DNA of 64,000 nucleotides, taken from NCBI RefSeq assembly GCF_014217545.1, contig NZ_CP043178.1:3348001-3412000 (forward strand), given 5' to 3'. The number at the start of each line of letters is the position of its first letter. Position 1 is the stretch's first letter. This stretch comes from Pseudarthrobacter sp. NBSH8. Its GTDB lineage: Bacteria; Actinomycetota; Actinomycetes; Actinomycetales; Micrococcaceae. A program made the position numbers and the translations under genes. Positions 38,742 to 47,263 of the stretch are shown in pieces. The notes below the pieces were generated by a model, which did not search any database, had not been told where the DNA came from, and was given only the letters and a program-made list of their open reading frames with translations.

Positions 38742-39878
38742 TCAGAGGCCCGAGTAGGAATGCAGGCCATTAAAGAACTGGTTCACGATGGTGAAATTGA
38801 AGACAACGCACAGGTATCCGACGATCGACAGCCAGGCGGCACGGGTGCCGGTCCAGCCACGCGTGGCGCGCGCGTGGAGGTAGCCGGCATAAACCACCCA
38901 GATCACAAATGTCCAGACTTCCTTGGTGTCCCAGCCCCAGAACCGGCCCCACGCTTTTTCGGCCCAGATGGCGCCGAACATAAGGGTGAACGTCCAGCCA
39001 ATGAAGGCGATGGCATTGATCCGGTAGGACAGGTTTTCCAGGCTCAGCGCCGAGGGAACCAGACGCATAAAACCAAGCTTGTCCGCACCGCCGGCAGCCA
39101 CCGTCTTTTGCCGGTGGGACTGCACCAGCTGCAGGGCTGACATGGCAAATGTGAGGGTGAAGAGCGCGGAGGAGAGCACGGCGATGGAGACATGGATGAT
39201 CAGCCAGTAGCTCTGCAGTGCCGGAACCAGATGGCCCACCGGAGTCCAGTAGGCCACTGAGGCGGCCACCAGCATGATGATGGCCAGGCCCACCACAAAC
39301 GTGCCGAGGAACCGCAGGTCACGGCGGATAAGTACCAGCAGGAAAACAGCCACAGCCACAAAAGCGCCCGTAGTCAGGAACTCGTACATGTTTCCCCACG
39401 GCACGCGGCCGGACCCGATGGCACGCGTGAGAACGCCGGCGGCGTGGATCAGGACGCCGAGAATGGTGAGGGCAACGGCGACCCGCGCCGGAACGCGCCG
39501 TTCCGCCGCGTAGCGCATATCGGCGTCGGCGGTCTGCCCGGCCCCGGAAGCGTCGCCGCCCCGCTTGGCAACGGACGACGACGGGCGCTCGGCCCGTCCC
39601 ACGGGTCCGGCCAGGTGCGAGTCCACCCTGTCCACTGCCACACTGTCCGCTACCGCGGCTGAGCCAGGCGACGCTCCAACAGACGCACCGGCGCCAGCCA
39701 TCGCGGGCACCCTGGCCCCGGCAGCCTCGGCCGCTTTCAGGTCAATGGCGCGCAGCGCTTTGCTGCTCTTCGCGAGGTCCCAGGCGAAGGCGATGAAGGC
39801 CACGGTGTAGGTGCCGGCGGCGAGCAGCATAAACAGCTCGCTGTACTGGCCCATGGTTTCGTTGATGGCGAACGGCAT
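38742..39878 (-). CDS. ccsB: Cytochrome c biogenesis protein CcsB/ResC
   Basis: A 378-residue membrane protein of System II cytochrome c maturation. The heme-handling tryptophan-rich motif Trp-Gly-Arg-Phe-Trp-Gly-Trp-Asp-Thr-Lys-Glu-Val-Trp (about 310-322) is present, along with conserved His residues in Trp-Leu-Ile-Ile-His-Val-Ser and Tyr-Leu-His-Ala-Arg. About eight helices. An unusual insert of about 100 residues between the first and second helix is hydrophilic and low-complexity. It overlaps the resB stop (TAATG) and ends the resA-ccdA-resB-ccsB set, which delivers and attaches heme to apocytochromes outside the membrane. Confidence 0.94.
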   Translation of the reverse strand: MPFAINETMGQYSELFMLLAAGTYTVAFIAFAWDLAKSSKALRAIDLKAAEAAGARVPAMAGAGASVGASPGSAAVADSVAVDRVDSHLAGPVGRAERPSSSVAKRGGDASGAGQTADADMRYAAERRVPARVAVALTILGVLIHAAGVLTRAIGSGRVPWGNMYEFLTTGAFVAVAVFLLVLIRRDLRFLGTFVVGLAIIMLVAASVAYWTPVGHLVPALQSYWLIIHVSIAVLSSALFTLTFAMSALQLVQSHRQKTVAAGGADKLGFMRLVPSALSLENLSYRINAIAFIGWTFTLMFGAIWAEKAWGRFWGWDTKEVWTFVIWVVYAGYLHARATRGWTGTRAAWLSIVGYLCVVFNFTIVNQFFNGLHSYSGL

Positions 39879-41620
39879 TACTGGTCCTTTTTCGGCCCGT
39901 TGGGGCCAGCTGGGGAGGTGAGCGAGACTGCGCCATTATCGCCCTGGCGGCTGGGAGTTTGCTGGGTGACGCTGGAATCAGCGTGGGAATCGGGATCCTC
40001 GAGCTGCCACTCCTCAGATAACAGCTTCCGGATGACAGCCGCCTCCGCGGCGAGCCGGTGGTCCTCACCGCGGGCAAGCAGGCCATACTCCACCATGGTC
40101 CGGCCATCCTCGTGGGTTCCGGTCCGGACCCAGACGCGGCGCCGGTTGACGTAGAGCGAGACGATCAGGCCGCCCACGGCCAGCAGCGCGAATATGAGGG
40201 CGTACAGCTGGCCCGGGTTGTGGTGGATGTCCACGCCCACATACCGCTTCACGCTGTCAAAGCTGATGCTGCCCTTGCCGTCCGGCAGGTTATAGGTGCT
40301 GCCCGGCGCCAGGGTAATGCCGCCGGCGTCCAGGTTGCGGGCGTTCAGCGGCGTGAGGTCACTGACGTCCAGTTCGAAGACGTTCTGTGGGGAGCCGGCG
40401 TCCAGGCCGAGGTCACCGAAGTAGGAGTTGAGAGTCAGCCGCGGATTGAACAGGTCCGGATCGCCGCTGAAGGACACGCCTTCGTCGGTGACAAACGCGG
40501 TGGGCAGGAAGAACCCCAAGAAGCCAAGCTGTTCGGGCCGGGCGTCCGGGACCTTGATCACCAGGGACGAGTAGTAGTTGTCACCCTGGAGTTTGGCCAC
40601 CACGGGACCCTGCATGGCCACGTTGCCGGCGCCGTCGCGGATGGTCACCACCGGCGCGTAGCCGTTGCCGGTGAGGTAGATGCTGGTGCCGCCCAGGGTC
40701 ACGGGATCGTTGACCTTCAGGACTTCCTGCTTGGCAGGCGAGTCCGGGGTTTCCCGCGTGGTGACTTCGGCGTTGAAGTCGATGGGCTGACCGATTTTGC
40801 CTGGTGATTCGCGGTCAAACAAGACGTCGAATTTGTCCAGCTGGATGGAGTACGGCTGCAGCTGGCTGGACTGGAAGTTGGTGCCGGGGGTGAACTGGTC
40901 GTAGCCCACCAGGGTGTTCACGAAGGTGTCGCCCTCCACCAGGATGCGCTGGCCGCTGTAGCCGAACAGGCCGCCCACGGCCACGGACACCAGCACTCCG
41001 ATCAGCGACGTGTGGAACACCAGGTTCCCCACTTCCTTGGCGAAGCCGCGCTCGGCGCCCAACGACGGCCGCGCGCCGTCGTCGTCCCTCACGTCAACGC
41101 GGTAGCCGCGCTTCTTCAGTACTCCGGCGGCGCTGCGGATGGCGTCCGACGCCGGGAGGCCGGCGTCGGCGGGAACCACCAGGGTGCCGTACTCGGGGAG
41201 GCGGGAGAGACGCTTGGGGGTCCGCGGCGGCTGGGAGCGCATGGCCCTGTAGTGGGCGATGGCGCGCGGGACCACGCAGCCGATCAGCGAGATGAACAGC
41301 AGGATGTAGATGGCCGAGAACCAGGCCGAGGAGTAGACGTCGTAGAGCTGCAGGGTGTCCAGCAGCTTCCCGTAGTCCGGGTTGCCCTTGATGTACTGCG
41401 TCACGATGGACGGGTTGGCCGGGCGCTGCGGGAACAGGGACCCGGGCACCGCGGCAACGGCCAGGAGGAGCAACAGGAACAGCGCCGTGCGCATGCTGGT
41501 CAGCTGGGTCCAGGCCCATCTCAGCATCTCCACCGGCCCCAGGACCGGCAGCGCCGCCTCAGTTTTGGCGGCGTCAACGGGGGCCGCGGACTCTTTGTTT
41601 GCTTTCACGCGCTCGCTCAT
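39878..41620 (-). CDS. resB: Cytochrome c biogenesis protein ResB
   Basis: A 580-residue protein with three N-terminal membrane helices, a large extracytoplasmic domain and a C-terminal helix near residue 480, as in ResB/Ccs1. Typical segments are Trp-Ala-Trp-Thr-Gln-Leu-Thr-Ser-Met-Arg-Thr-Ala-Leu-Phe-Leu-Leu and Phe-Pro-Gln-Arg-Pro near the N-terminus and Asp-Lys-Phe-Asp-Val-Leu-Phe in the outer domain. It forms the heme-lyase complex with CcsB. Start ATG 41620 overlaps the ccdA stop (TGATG). The frame is open much further upstream, through ccdA, but that extension is antisynonymous shadow and is rejected. Confidence 0.94.
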   Translation of the reverse strand: MSERVKANKESAAPVDAAKTEAALPVLGPVEMLRWAWTQLTSMRTALFLLLLLAVAAVPGSLFPQRPANPSIVTQYIKGNPDYGKLLDTLQLYDVYSSAWFSAIYILLFISLIGCVVPRAIAHYRAMRSQPPRTPKRLSRLPEYGTLVVPADAGLPASDAIRSAAGVLKKRGYRVDVRDDDGARPSLGAERGFAKEVGNLVFHTSLIGVLVSVAVGGLFGYSGQRILVEGDTFVNTLVGYDQFTPGTNFQSSQLQPYSIQLDKFDVLFDRESPGKIGQPIDFNAEVTTRETPDSPAKQEVLKVNDPVTLGGTSIYLTGNGYAPVVTIRDGAGNVAMQGPVVAKLQGDNYYSSLVIKVPDARPEQLGFLGFFLPTAFVTDEGVSFSGDPDLFNPRLTLNSYFGDLGLDAGSPQNVFELDVSDLTPLNARNLDAGGITLAPGSTYNLPDGKGSISFDSVKRYVGVDIHHNPGQLYALIFALLAVGGLIVSLYVNRRRVWVRTGTHEDGRTMVEYGLLARGEDHRLAAEAAVIRKLLSEEWQLEDPDSHADSSVTQQTPSRQGDNGAVSLTSPAGPNGPKKDQ

Positions 41621-42375
41621 CAGATCGGCAACTTCACATCGGTTTGGAACCAGTACTGCAATTCGGTGACCCAGGCGCCCCAGACGCCGCTGGCCATCAG
41701 CAGGCCCAGCACCACCAGGATCCCGCCGCCGATCCGCTGGATGGCCAGGCGGTGTGTGCGGAAGAAGGACATCACGCCCATGCCGCGCCGGACCGCCAGT
41801 GCGATCAGCAGGAACGGGATGCCCAGGCCCAGGCTGTAGACAAATGCCAGGAAGGCACCCTTGGCTGCGGATGAACCGCCGGACAGGCTCAGGAGCTGGA
41901 CGGCGGAGTAGGTGGGCCCGATGCACGGGGCCCAGCCGAGTCCAAACGTGAGGCCCAGCAACGGTGCGCCCCACAGGCCGGCCGGCGGCTTGGCGTGGAT
42001 CTTCGCATCGCGCTGCAGCCAGCCGAACCCGCCCATAAACACCACGCCCATGAGGATGACGAGGACCCCCAGCAGTTGGGTGATCCAGGCATTCTGCGAG
42101 CCGGTGATCAGCGTGCCCAGCTGGCCGAACGCGCCGCCCAGCAGGACGAAAATCACCGAGAATCCAAGCACAAAAAGCCCGATGCCCGCAAGCATCCGGC
42201 CACGTTTCTGCTTCTCCAGGTCCACGCCGCTCAGGCCGGTGACGTAGCCCAGGTAGCCGGGCACCAGGGGCAGCACGCACGGCGACAGGAAGGACACCAG
42301 GCCGGCGAGCAGCGCCACCGGGATGGCAAGCAGGAGCGAGCCGTTCAGGATGGTTTCGGCGAAGGGGCTGTTCAC
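41620..42375 (-). CDS. ccdA: Cytochrome c biogenesis protein CcdA
   Basis: A 251-residue membrane protein with six to seven helices that carries reducing equivalents from cytoplasmic thioredoxin to the exterior. Motifs: Leu-Ser-Pro-Cys-Val-Leu-Pro-Leu-Val-Pro-Gly-Tyr-Leu (about 30-42) and Leu-Gly-Trp-Ala-Pro-Cys-Ile-Gly-Pro (about 145-153), the two redox cysteines of CcdA. It sits between the thioredoxin-like resA gene (15 nt gap) and resB (1-nt overlap). Confidence 0.96.
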   Translation of the reverse strand: MNSPFAETILNGSLLLAIPVALLAGLVSFLSPCVLPLVPGYLGYVTGLSGVDLEKQKRGRMLAGIGLFVLGFSVIFVLLGGAFGQLGTLITGSQNAWITQLLGVLVILMGVVFMGGFGWLQRDAKIHAKPPAGLWGAPLLGLTFGLGWAPCIGPTYSAVQLLSLSGGSSAAKGAFLAFVYSLGLGIPFLLIALAVRRGMGVMSFFRTHRLAIQRIGGGILVVLGLLMASGVWGAWVTELQYWFQTDVKLPI

Positions 42376-42390
42376 GGTCCGGGGCCGCCG

Positions 42391-43023
42391 CTACTCTGCC
42401 ACGGCAGCGGTGATGAGGGCTTTGAGGGTGCCCTTCTGGATTTCGCCCAGCACGCGCGAGGCCACGCGGCCCTGCTTGTCCAGGACCAGCGTTGTGGGTA
42501 CCGCTCCCGGCGGGACAAGGCCGGAGACGGCCAGGAGCACGCCGCCGTTCTTATCGTCGAAGCTCGGGTAGGTCAGGTTGAAAGTCTTGTCAAAGGCCTC
42601 TGCGGTGCCTTTTTCGTCGCGGAGGTTGACGCCGAAGAACTGCACGCCCTGGTCCTTGAACTCCTGGTGCAGCTCTTCCAGGATGGGTGCCTCCACCCGG
42701 CAGGGTGCGCAGGCGGCGAACCAGAAGTTCAGGACCGTCACCTTGCCCTGGAAGTCCGCGGACGCTACTTGGGTGCCGTTGAACAGCGTGCCGTTAATGG
42801 TGACGGCGGCCTTGCGGTCCGCCGCCGTGAACTCGGTCACCGAGCCGTCCCCGGCAACGTAGTTCTTGTTGTCGCCGGCTTTGGCCTGCTTGGCAAGGGC
42901 GTCCTCCTGCGCACAGGCGGACAGCCCCAGGGTCAGGGCGGCAAGGGCGGCGCCGCCGGCAGCGAGCACGACGCGGCGGGATGCGGTGCTGGCCGTTGAA
43001 CGGGATGTTGTCCGGTTGCCCAT
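42391..43023 (-). CDS. resA: Thioredoxin-like lipoprotein ResA/TlpA
   Basis: A 210-residue exported thiol reductase. The N-terminus has twin-Arg-like Ser-Arg-Arg-Val-Val-Leu, a hydrophobic stretch and the lipobox Leu-Ser-Ala-Cys (about residue 37). The thioredoxin-fold active site is Ala-Ala-Cys-Ala-Pro-Cys-Arg-Val-Glu-Ala-Pro (about 103-113), a Cys-Ala-Pro-Cys variant of the CxxC motif. It keeps apocytochrome c heme-binding cysteines reduced. ATG 43023 is chosen, 4 nt after the upstream phosphatase gene stop; an upstream extension would overlap that gene. Confidence 0.93.
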   Translation of the reverse strand: MGNRTTSRSTASTASRRVVLAAGGAALAALTLGLSACAQEDALAKQAKAGDNKNYVAGDGSVTEFTAADRKAAVTINGTLFNGTQVASADFQGKVTVLNFWFAACAPCRVEAPILEELHQEFKDQGVQFFGVNLRDEKGTAEAFDKTFNLTYPSFDDKNGGVLLAVSGLVPPGAVPTTLVLDKQGRVASRVLGEIQKGTLKALITAAVAE

Positions 43024-43027
43024 CACG

Positions 43028-43708
43028 TCAGGCTCCGGGGGTGCTGGCGGCGCCGGGAAGGAGCGCGGCAGCGGGCTCACTGTACTCAACACGCAGGAGC
43101 GAGCCGTCGTCGTCGAACATCAGGGAGGTTATGGACGTCAGAGTGCACTCGCGTTTGCGCGGGTCATGCCACAGCGGCTTGCCCTCGGCGCTGAGACGGG
43201 TGGCCCAGATGGGGAGCTGGTGGCTGACCATGATGGCTTCGGGGCCGTTGGTGCCGTAGTCCCCGGCGGCCAGTTCGATGGCTCGGAGCCGGGCGTCCTC
43301 AACGGCTGCCCTGACGCGCGCGGCCTGTGCCTTATACGGTTCGCCCCAGGACGGCCGGAACGGGTTGATCAGGTGCGGCCAGTGCTTGGGCTTCCGGAGC
43401 TCGGCCTTGGTGACCTTCATGCCCTGGAAGTAGTTTTCCGCTTCGATGATGCGGCCGTCCGTGTTGATGTCCAGGCCAAGCGCCTCAGCCGTGGGAGCGG
43501 CTGTTTCCTGCGCCCTGACCAGCGGCGACGCCGCGAGATAGACGATCCTGGCCCCTCGCGCGGCACGTTCGGCGAAGTGGTCGGCGAGCATCTGCGCCAT
43601 TTCCCGGCCCAGCTCGGAGAGGTGGAATTCGGGCAGCCTGCCATACAGAACGCGGTCAGGATTGTGGACCTCGCCGTGGCGGAGCAGATGGACAGTGGAT
43701 TGGGGCAT
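43028..43708 (-). CDS. Histidine phosphatase family protein
   Basis: A 226-residue phosphoglycerate-mutase-like phosphatase. The catalytic His lies in Leu-Leu-Arg-His-Gly-Glu-Val-His-Asn-Pro (about 8-17), the second in Val-Ser-His-Gln-Leu-Pro-Ile (about 165). Ser-Pro-Leu-Val-Arg-Ala-Gln-Glu-Thr-Ala is the conserved arginine region. Substrate unknown. It precedes the cytochrome-maturation genes by 4 nt, as is common in Micrococcaceae-type genomes, and heads that operon. Confidence 0.9.
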   Translation of the reverse strand: MPQSTVHLLRHGEVHNPDRVLYGRLPEFHLSELGREMAQMLADHFAERAARGARIVYLAASPLVRAQETAAPTAEALGLDINTDGRIIEAENYFQGMKVTKAELRKPKHWPHLINPFRPSWGEPYKAQAARVRAAVEDARLRAIELAAGDYGTNGPEAIMVSHQLPIWATRLSAEGKPLWHDPRKRECTLTSITSLMFDDDGSLLRVEYSEPAAALLPGAASTPGA

Positions 43709-43802
43709 GTTTACCAGTTTCTCAAAGATGGCGTGCGAACCGAAATCTTCTACATCCAGTAGAACTCATTTTTTTGGAAAAATGTTCCGGAACCGGGAAC
43801 AA

Positions 43803-43820
43803 AACATGCAAATGCATGTT
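43803..43820. promoter_or_regulatory. 18-bp palindromic operator candidate before yceI
   Basis: AACATGCAAATGCATGTT is a palindrome apart from its central two bases. A TATACT box at 43821-43826 directly abuts it, so the site would occupy the promoter. GTTCCGGAAC at 43784-43793 is a second, perfect 10-bp palindrome. The shape resembles MarR-type operators, but the cognate regulator is not next to the gene. Confidence 0.6.
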
Positions 43821-43910
43821 TATACTGGATGCAGCGGATAGTTGAGGATTCAACAGATGAAGCGTCAAGCTATCCGGAAGTACCACCCGACAAACCCAAG
43901 GAGAAACACC

Positions 43911-44459
43911 ATGACTCTTCCCGCAGACGTCACCACCGGCACCTGGACCCTCGACAACTCGCACAGCGAGATCGCCTTCACCGTCCGGCACGCAGGCATC
44001 AGCAAGGTCCGCGGCCAGTTCAAGGACGCCGCGGCAACCCTGGACCTCGCCGACAACGTGGCCGATTCCAAGGTCAGCGCCACCATCCAGACCGCCAGCT
44101 TCGACTCCGGCGATGTCAACCGCGACGGCCACGTCCGCGGCGAAGACTTCTTCGACGTTGAGACCTTCCCGGAAATCTCCTTCGTTTCCAACGGCCTCGT
44201 GGCCAAGGGCAACAGCTACGAGCTGACCGGGGACCTCACCATCAAGGGCGTCACCCGCCCCGTTGCCCTCGAGACCGAGTTCAACGGCGTGGCTGTGGAC
44301 CCGTTCGGCATGACCCGCGCGGGCGTCTCCGCTGAAACCACCATCAGCCGCAAGGACTTTGGCCTGACCTGGAATGCCGTACTGGAAGCCGGCGGCGTGC
44401 TGGTCAGCGACAAGGTTGCCATCAACCTGGAGCTCGCGTTCATCGCACCCGCAGCATAG
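43911..44459 (+). CDS. YceI-family protein
   Basis: A 182-residue lipocalin-like polyisoprenoid-binding-fold protein. It opens Gly-Thr-Trp-Thr-Leu-Asp-Asn-Ser-His-Ser-Glu-Ile-Ala-Phe-Thr-Val-Arg-His and contains Gly-Asp-Leu-Thr-Ile-Lys-Gly-Val-Thr-Arg-Pro-Val, both YceI signatures. There is no signal peptide, as in many actinobacterial members. The ATG at 43911 is 7 nt after AAGGAGA. Expression is probably governed by the palindrome at 43803. The role in this group is unclear; ligands are isoprenoid-like in some homologues. Confidence 0.92.
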   Translation: MTLPADVTTGTWTLDNSHSEIAFTVRHAGISKVRGQFKDAAATLDLADNVADSKVSATIQTASFDSGDVNRDGHVRGEDFFDVETFPEISFVSNGLVAKGNSYELTGDLTIKGVTRPVALETEFNGVAVDPFGMTRAGVSAETTISRKDFGLTWNAVLEAGGVLVSDKVAINLELAFIAPAA

Positions 44460-44471
44460 TTTTTCATCCTG

Positions 44472-44517
44472 AAGCACCCCGGCCGCCCTTCCCCGGAATC
44501 TGGCGGCCGGGGTGCTT
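44472..44517 (+). terminator. Rho-independent terminator after yceI
   Basis: AAGCACCCCGGCCGCC and its exact inverse at 44502-44517 form a 16-bp stem with a 14-nt loop, followed by TGTTTTAT. It is 12 nt after the stop codon. Confidence 0.9.
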
Positions 44518-44565
44518 TGTTTTATCCCCTGGATACCGGCGGACCTGCGGTCTACAGTGAGACCC

Positions 44566-45282
44566 ATGAGCAACAATGACGTACCACAGCCCCAGCAGCC
44601 CCAGCAGCCCGGCTCTGAGCAGCCCGGTGCCCAGCCGCCTGTCACGCCGCCGCCTGCCGGCAGCGCTCCTCCGGCCGGCAACGTTCCGCCCGCCGGCTAC
44701 CAGCCGCCGCAGGGTTACCCGCAGCCGGGCCAGCCGGGCCCGGCCTACAACCAGCCGGGCCAGCCGTACAACCAGACGGGCCAACCGGGCGGCTTCCAAT
44801 TTGCGATGCCCACCGACGGCCCCCACAGCTTCAAAGACGTTATGCCCAAGGGCGGTTTCTCCGGCATGTTCAGCGTGACCGGGCTGCCCACCGAACTGAA
44901 GGTCTCGTACTGGATCTGGCTCATCGGCGGCATGCTGGGAGTCCTTGGCGGCCTGTTGGGCGTGCTGGGCACGCTGGCGTTGTTCGTTGTGGCACCCGGG
45001 CTGGCTGCTGTGCTCCTCCTTCTCGTCCTGGTGGCCCTCGCCCTGGCCGCGGCCCAGATTGTCCTGGTCCTGAAGATGAAGGAGGGCAAGGAGTGGGCCC
45101 GACTGGCCCTCACGATCGTCGCCGGCGTTTCACTGGTGCTCGCCGTGATCGGCGGCAGTGTGGGCGGCGGCAGCGGGATCGGCAACAACTGGCTGGGCTT
45201 CCTCATCTCCGCCGCGGCAACCGTCCTGATGTGGCTGCCGAACTCGCAGGCCTGGTTCAACTCCGTCAAGGGACGCGCGTAG
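44566..45282 (+). CDS. Pro/Gln-rich membrane protein
   Basis: A 238-residue protein: residues 1-85 are low-complexity (Gln-Pro-Gln-Gln-Pro, Tyr-Asn-Gln-Pro-Gly-Gln-Pro repeats) and residues 110-230 contain three to four membrane helices. The cytoplasmic tail-plus-helices design recurs in the next gene. I know no function; proline/glutamine-rich tails often mediate membrane clustering in actinobacteria, which is inference. TACAGT is 7 nt before the ATG with no Shine-Dalgarno. It follows a strong terminator, so it has its own promoter. Confidence 0.78.
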   Translation: MSNNDVPQPQQPQQPGSEQPGAQPPVTPPPAGSAPPAGNVPPAGYQPPQGYPQPGQPGPAYNQPGQPYNQTGQPGGFQFAMPTDGPHSFKDVMPKGGFSGMFSVTGLPTELKVSYWIWLIGGMLGVLGGLLGVLGTLALFVVAPGLAAVLLLLVLVALALAAAQIVLVLKMKEGKEWARLALTIVAGVSLVLAVIGGSVGGGSGIGNNWLGFLISAAATVLMWLPNSQAWFNSVKGRA

Positions 45283-45528
45283 ACGCATCTCACCCGGCGG
45301 CACGGGCTGTTATGGGCGTTGAGGAACGTGGATAGACAGCCGCGCGCACGAATATCCCCTGAAAACAGGGTCCTGAACGAAGCAGGCTGACTTCCGCCCG
45401 AATACCTCTCTGGAATGATCCCCCGCGGCATTCGCCGGGGGTACGGTGGGAACTAAGCCGTACTGGGGGCAGGCCAGTTGGACTGCACCCAGCAGCCGAA
45501 CTGACATCCGACCTGCAAAGGACCGCTC

Positions 45529-46371
45529 ATGAGCACGCCTGTCCCGCCTCCCGTCCCAAACGAGCCCGAGCCCGGCAACCAGCCGCCAGCGCCCCGATAC
45601 GGCGAGAACGCCCCGCAGTATGGCCAGCAGACTCCCCCGGCGCCGCAGTACGGTCAGAACGCCCCGCAGTATGGCCAGCAGACTCCCCCGGCGCCGCAGT
45701 ACGGTCAGAACGCCCCGCAGTTTGGGCAGAACACCCCGCCGCAGTACGGTCAGAACGCCCCGCAGTTTGGGCAGAACACCCCGCCGCAGTTCGGCCAGCC
45801 CACACCTCCGCCCTATGGCCAGCAGCCGTACGGACAGTCCCCCTACGCGCAGTACCCGTCCGAACAGCCGCAGGCCACCGGATCCAACGGGGTTCCCCGG
45901 CTGGTCAATATCTCGTTCTGGCTGCTGATCGGCGCGGGTGTTGTGTACGTCATCAGCCTGCTGATGGGCATCGGCATGCTTGACGATCCTCAGATCCGGA
46001 ACGCGTTCGACGACGCCATGCGCAGCAACGGCGCCACTCCTGCTGACTTCAGCTACGAAGACTTTAAGGGCATCCTTGCCGGATCGCTCGTAGTCTTCGC
46101 GATTATCGGTGCGGGGTTGTACGCACTCGTGGCGTTCTTCGTCCGGAAAGGCAAGAACTGGGCCCGCATCCTCGGCACCGTTTTCGCAGCGCTGTCCGTT
46201 GTCGGCCTCTTCGGCGCACCGAGCATCGGAACTCTGGGGACGCTGGCGGGGATCGCGGCCATCGTGCTGCTCTACCTGCCGGCGGCGGCGCCCTATTTCC
46301 GCAAGCAGCAGGCATTCGGCAGCCCGTACGGCGCCCCGGGCAGCACGCCTGGCAACCCCTACGGCCAGTAG
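45529..46371 (+). CDS. Pro/Gln/Tyr-rich repeat membrane protein
   Basis: A 280-residue protein with an N-terminal 120-residue region of repeats around Gln-Tyr-Gly-Gln-Asn-Ala-Pro-Gln-Tyr-Gly-Gln-Gln-Thr-Pro-Pro-Ala-Pro and three to four C-terminal helices. The same repeat shape is frequent in phase-separating or S-layer-adjacent proteins but function is unknown. The start ATG 45529 has AAAGGA 7 nt before it. It resembles the preceding gene in architecture, suggesting an old duplication, though the repeats differ in sequence. A 246-nt gap separates them with no recognisable feature. Confidence 0.8.
   Translation: MSTPVPPPVPNEPEPGNQPPAPRYGENAPQYGQQTPPAPQYGQNAPQYGQQTPPAPQYGQNAPQFGQNTPPQYGQNAPQFGQNTPPQFGQPTPPPYGQQPYGQSPYAQYPSEQPQATGSNGVPRLVNISFWLLIGAGVVYVISLLMGIGMLDDPQIRNAFDDAMRSNGATPADFSYEDFKGILAGSLVVFAIIGAGLYALVAFFVRKGKNWARILGTVFAALSVVGLFGAPSIGTLGTLAGIAAIVLLYLPAAAPYFRKQQAFGSPYGAPGSTPGNPYGQ
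45600..45800 (+). repeat. Tandem coding repeat (Gln-Tyr-Gly-Gln motif)
   Basis: A unit of about 48-51 bp beginning GAACGCCCCGCAGTATGGCCAGCA-like sequence occurs twice almost exactly (near 45606 and 45657), followed by two copies of a shorter GAACGCCCCGCAGTTTGGGCAG-type unit. The region is likely to vary in length between strains. (Sequences given in pieces only; see positions.). Confidence 0.85.
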
Positions 46372-46428
46372 CACCGCAAGTCGAATCCACACCCTAATGG
46401 GCGTGGACCCCACCAACCGCCAACGAAA

Positions 46429-47172
46429 CTAGGCGGACTGGTCCGGGGTCTGCGCCCGTTGTGCGTGATAGGCGAGGATCTGTAGCTCGGTGGCCATGTC
46501 CACCTTGCGGAGGTTCACGCCCTCGGGGACCTGGAGCATGACGGGGGCGAAGCTGAGGATGCTGTGGACGCCGGCGGCCACCACGCGGTCGCACACGGCC
46601 TGCGCCACGGTGGCCGGAAGCGCCAGGACCACCATATTGGCGCCCGTCCGCTGCAGCACCGCCTCCATGTCCGCGGCGTCGCTGACCCGCAGCCAGCCCA
46701 CCTCGTTGCCCACCACCATCTGGTCGGCGTCGAAAATGGCCACCACGTCAAAACCGCGGGACTCGAAGCCGCCATAGCGGGCCAGGGCTTTGCCGAGGTT
46801 ACCCGCGCCAACAATGGCGACCTTCCAGTCGTGGGTCAGCCCCAGGGCCGCGGAGATGTGGCGGCTCAGGTACTGCACTTCGTAGCCCACGCCACGCGTG
46901 CCGTAGGAGCCCACATAAGAGAGGTCCTTGCGGAGAGTTGACGAGCTCACGCCCGATGCTTCCGCCAGGGATTCCGAAGATACCCGTTCGACGCCGTCGG
47001 ACAACAGCGTGTTAAGGGCGCGCAGGTAGATGGTCAGCCGAGCCACGGCTGCGGGCGGGATCTGTTTGGCGGCCTCTGTGCTCGGGGTAGGCTGTGCCCC
47101 GTGGACAGGCTGCGTCCTGTGGTCAGGCCCTGCACCTTGGACAGCCTGGGGAGATGAATCCAGTGATGTCAC
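46429..47172 (-). CDS. rex: Redox-sensing transcriptional repressor Rex
   Basis: A 247-residue Rex repressor. The N-terminal winged helix contains Arg-Val-Ser-Ser-Glu-Ser-Leu-Ala-Glu-Ala-Ser-Gly-Val-Ser-Ser-Ser-Thr-Leu-Arg-Lys (about 62-81) and the Rossmann NAD(H)-binding domain Val-Ala-Ile-Val-Gly-Ala-Gly-Asn-Leu-Gly-Lys-Ala-Leu (about 118-130). Rex senses the NADH/NAD ratio and represses respiratory and fermentative genes. The GTG start at 47172 is preferred: GGAGG lies 5 nt upstream; an ATG at 47205 would need translation of an 11-residue extension. I found no Rex operator in the window. It follows the glutaredoxin-like gene by about 90 nt. Confidence 0.93.
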   Translation of the reverse strand: MTSLDSSPQAVQGAGPDHRTQPVHGAQPTPSTEAAKQIPPAAVARLTIYLRALNTLLSDGVERVSSESLAEASGVSSSTLRKDLSYVGSYGTRGVGYEVQYLSRHISAALGLTHDWKVAIVGAGNLGKALARYGGFESRGFDVVAIFDADQMVVGNEVGWLRVSDAADMEAVLQRTGANMVVLALPATVAQAVCDRVVAAGVHSILSFAPVMLQVPEGVNLRKVDMATELQILAYHAQRAQTPDQSA

Positions 47173-47263
47173 TATCCCCTCCGTCCCATCGCGTCGTGAC
47201 TCCACTCTAGAGCCCCGCCGCTGGTGCCAACAAAGCCTGTGTCATTCTGCGAGGCCCGCTTTC

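Noticed and set aside
41621..42280. N-terminal extension of resB to 800 residues
   Set aside because: It reads through ccdA in another frame; the ATG at 41620 overlaps the ccdA stop and fits the family start.
45600..45800. CRISPR-like tandem repeats
   Set aside because: They are in frame, encode a Gln-Tyr-Gly-Gln repeat in a membrane protein, and have no unique spacers or cas genes.
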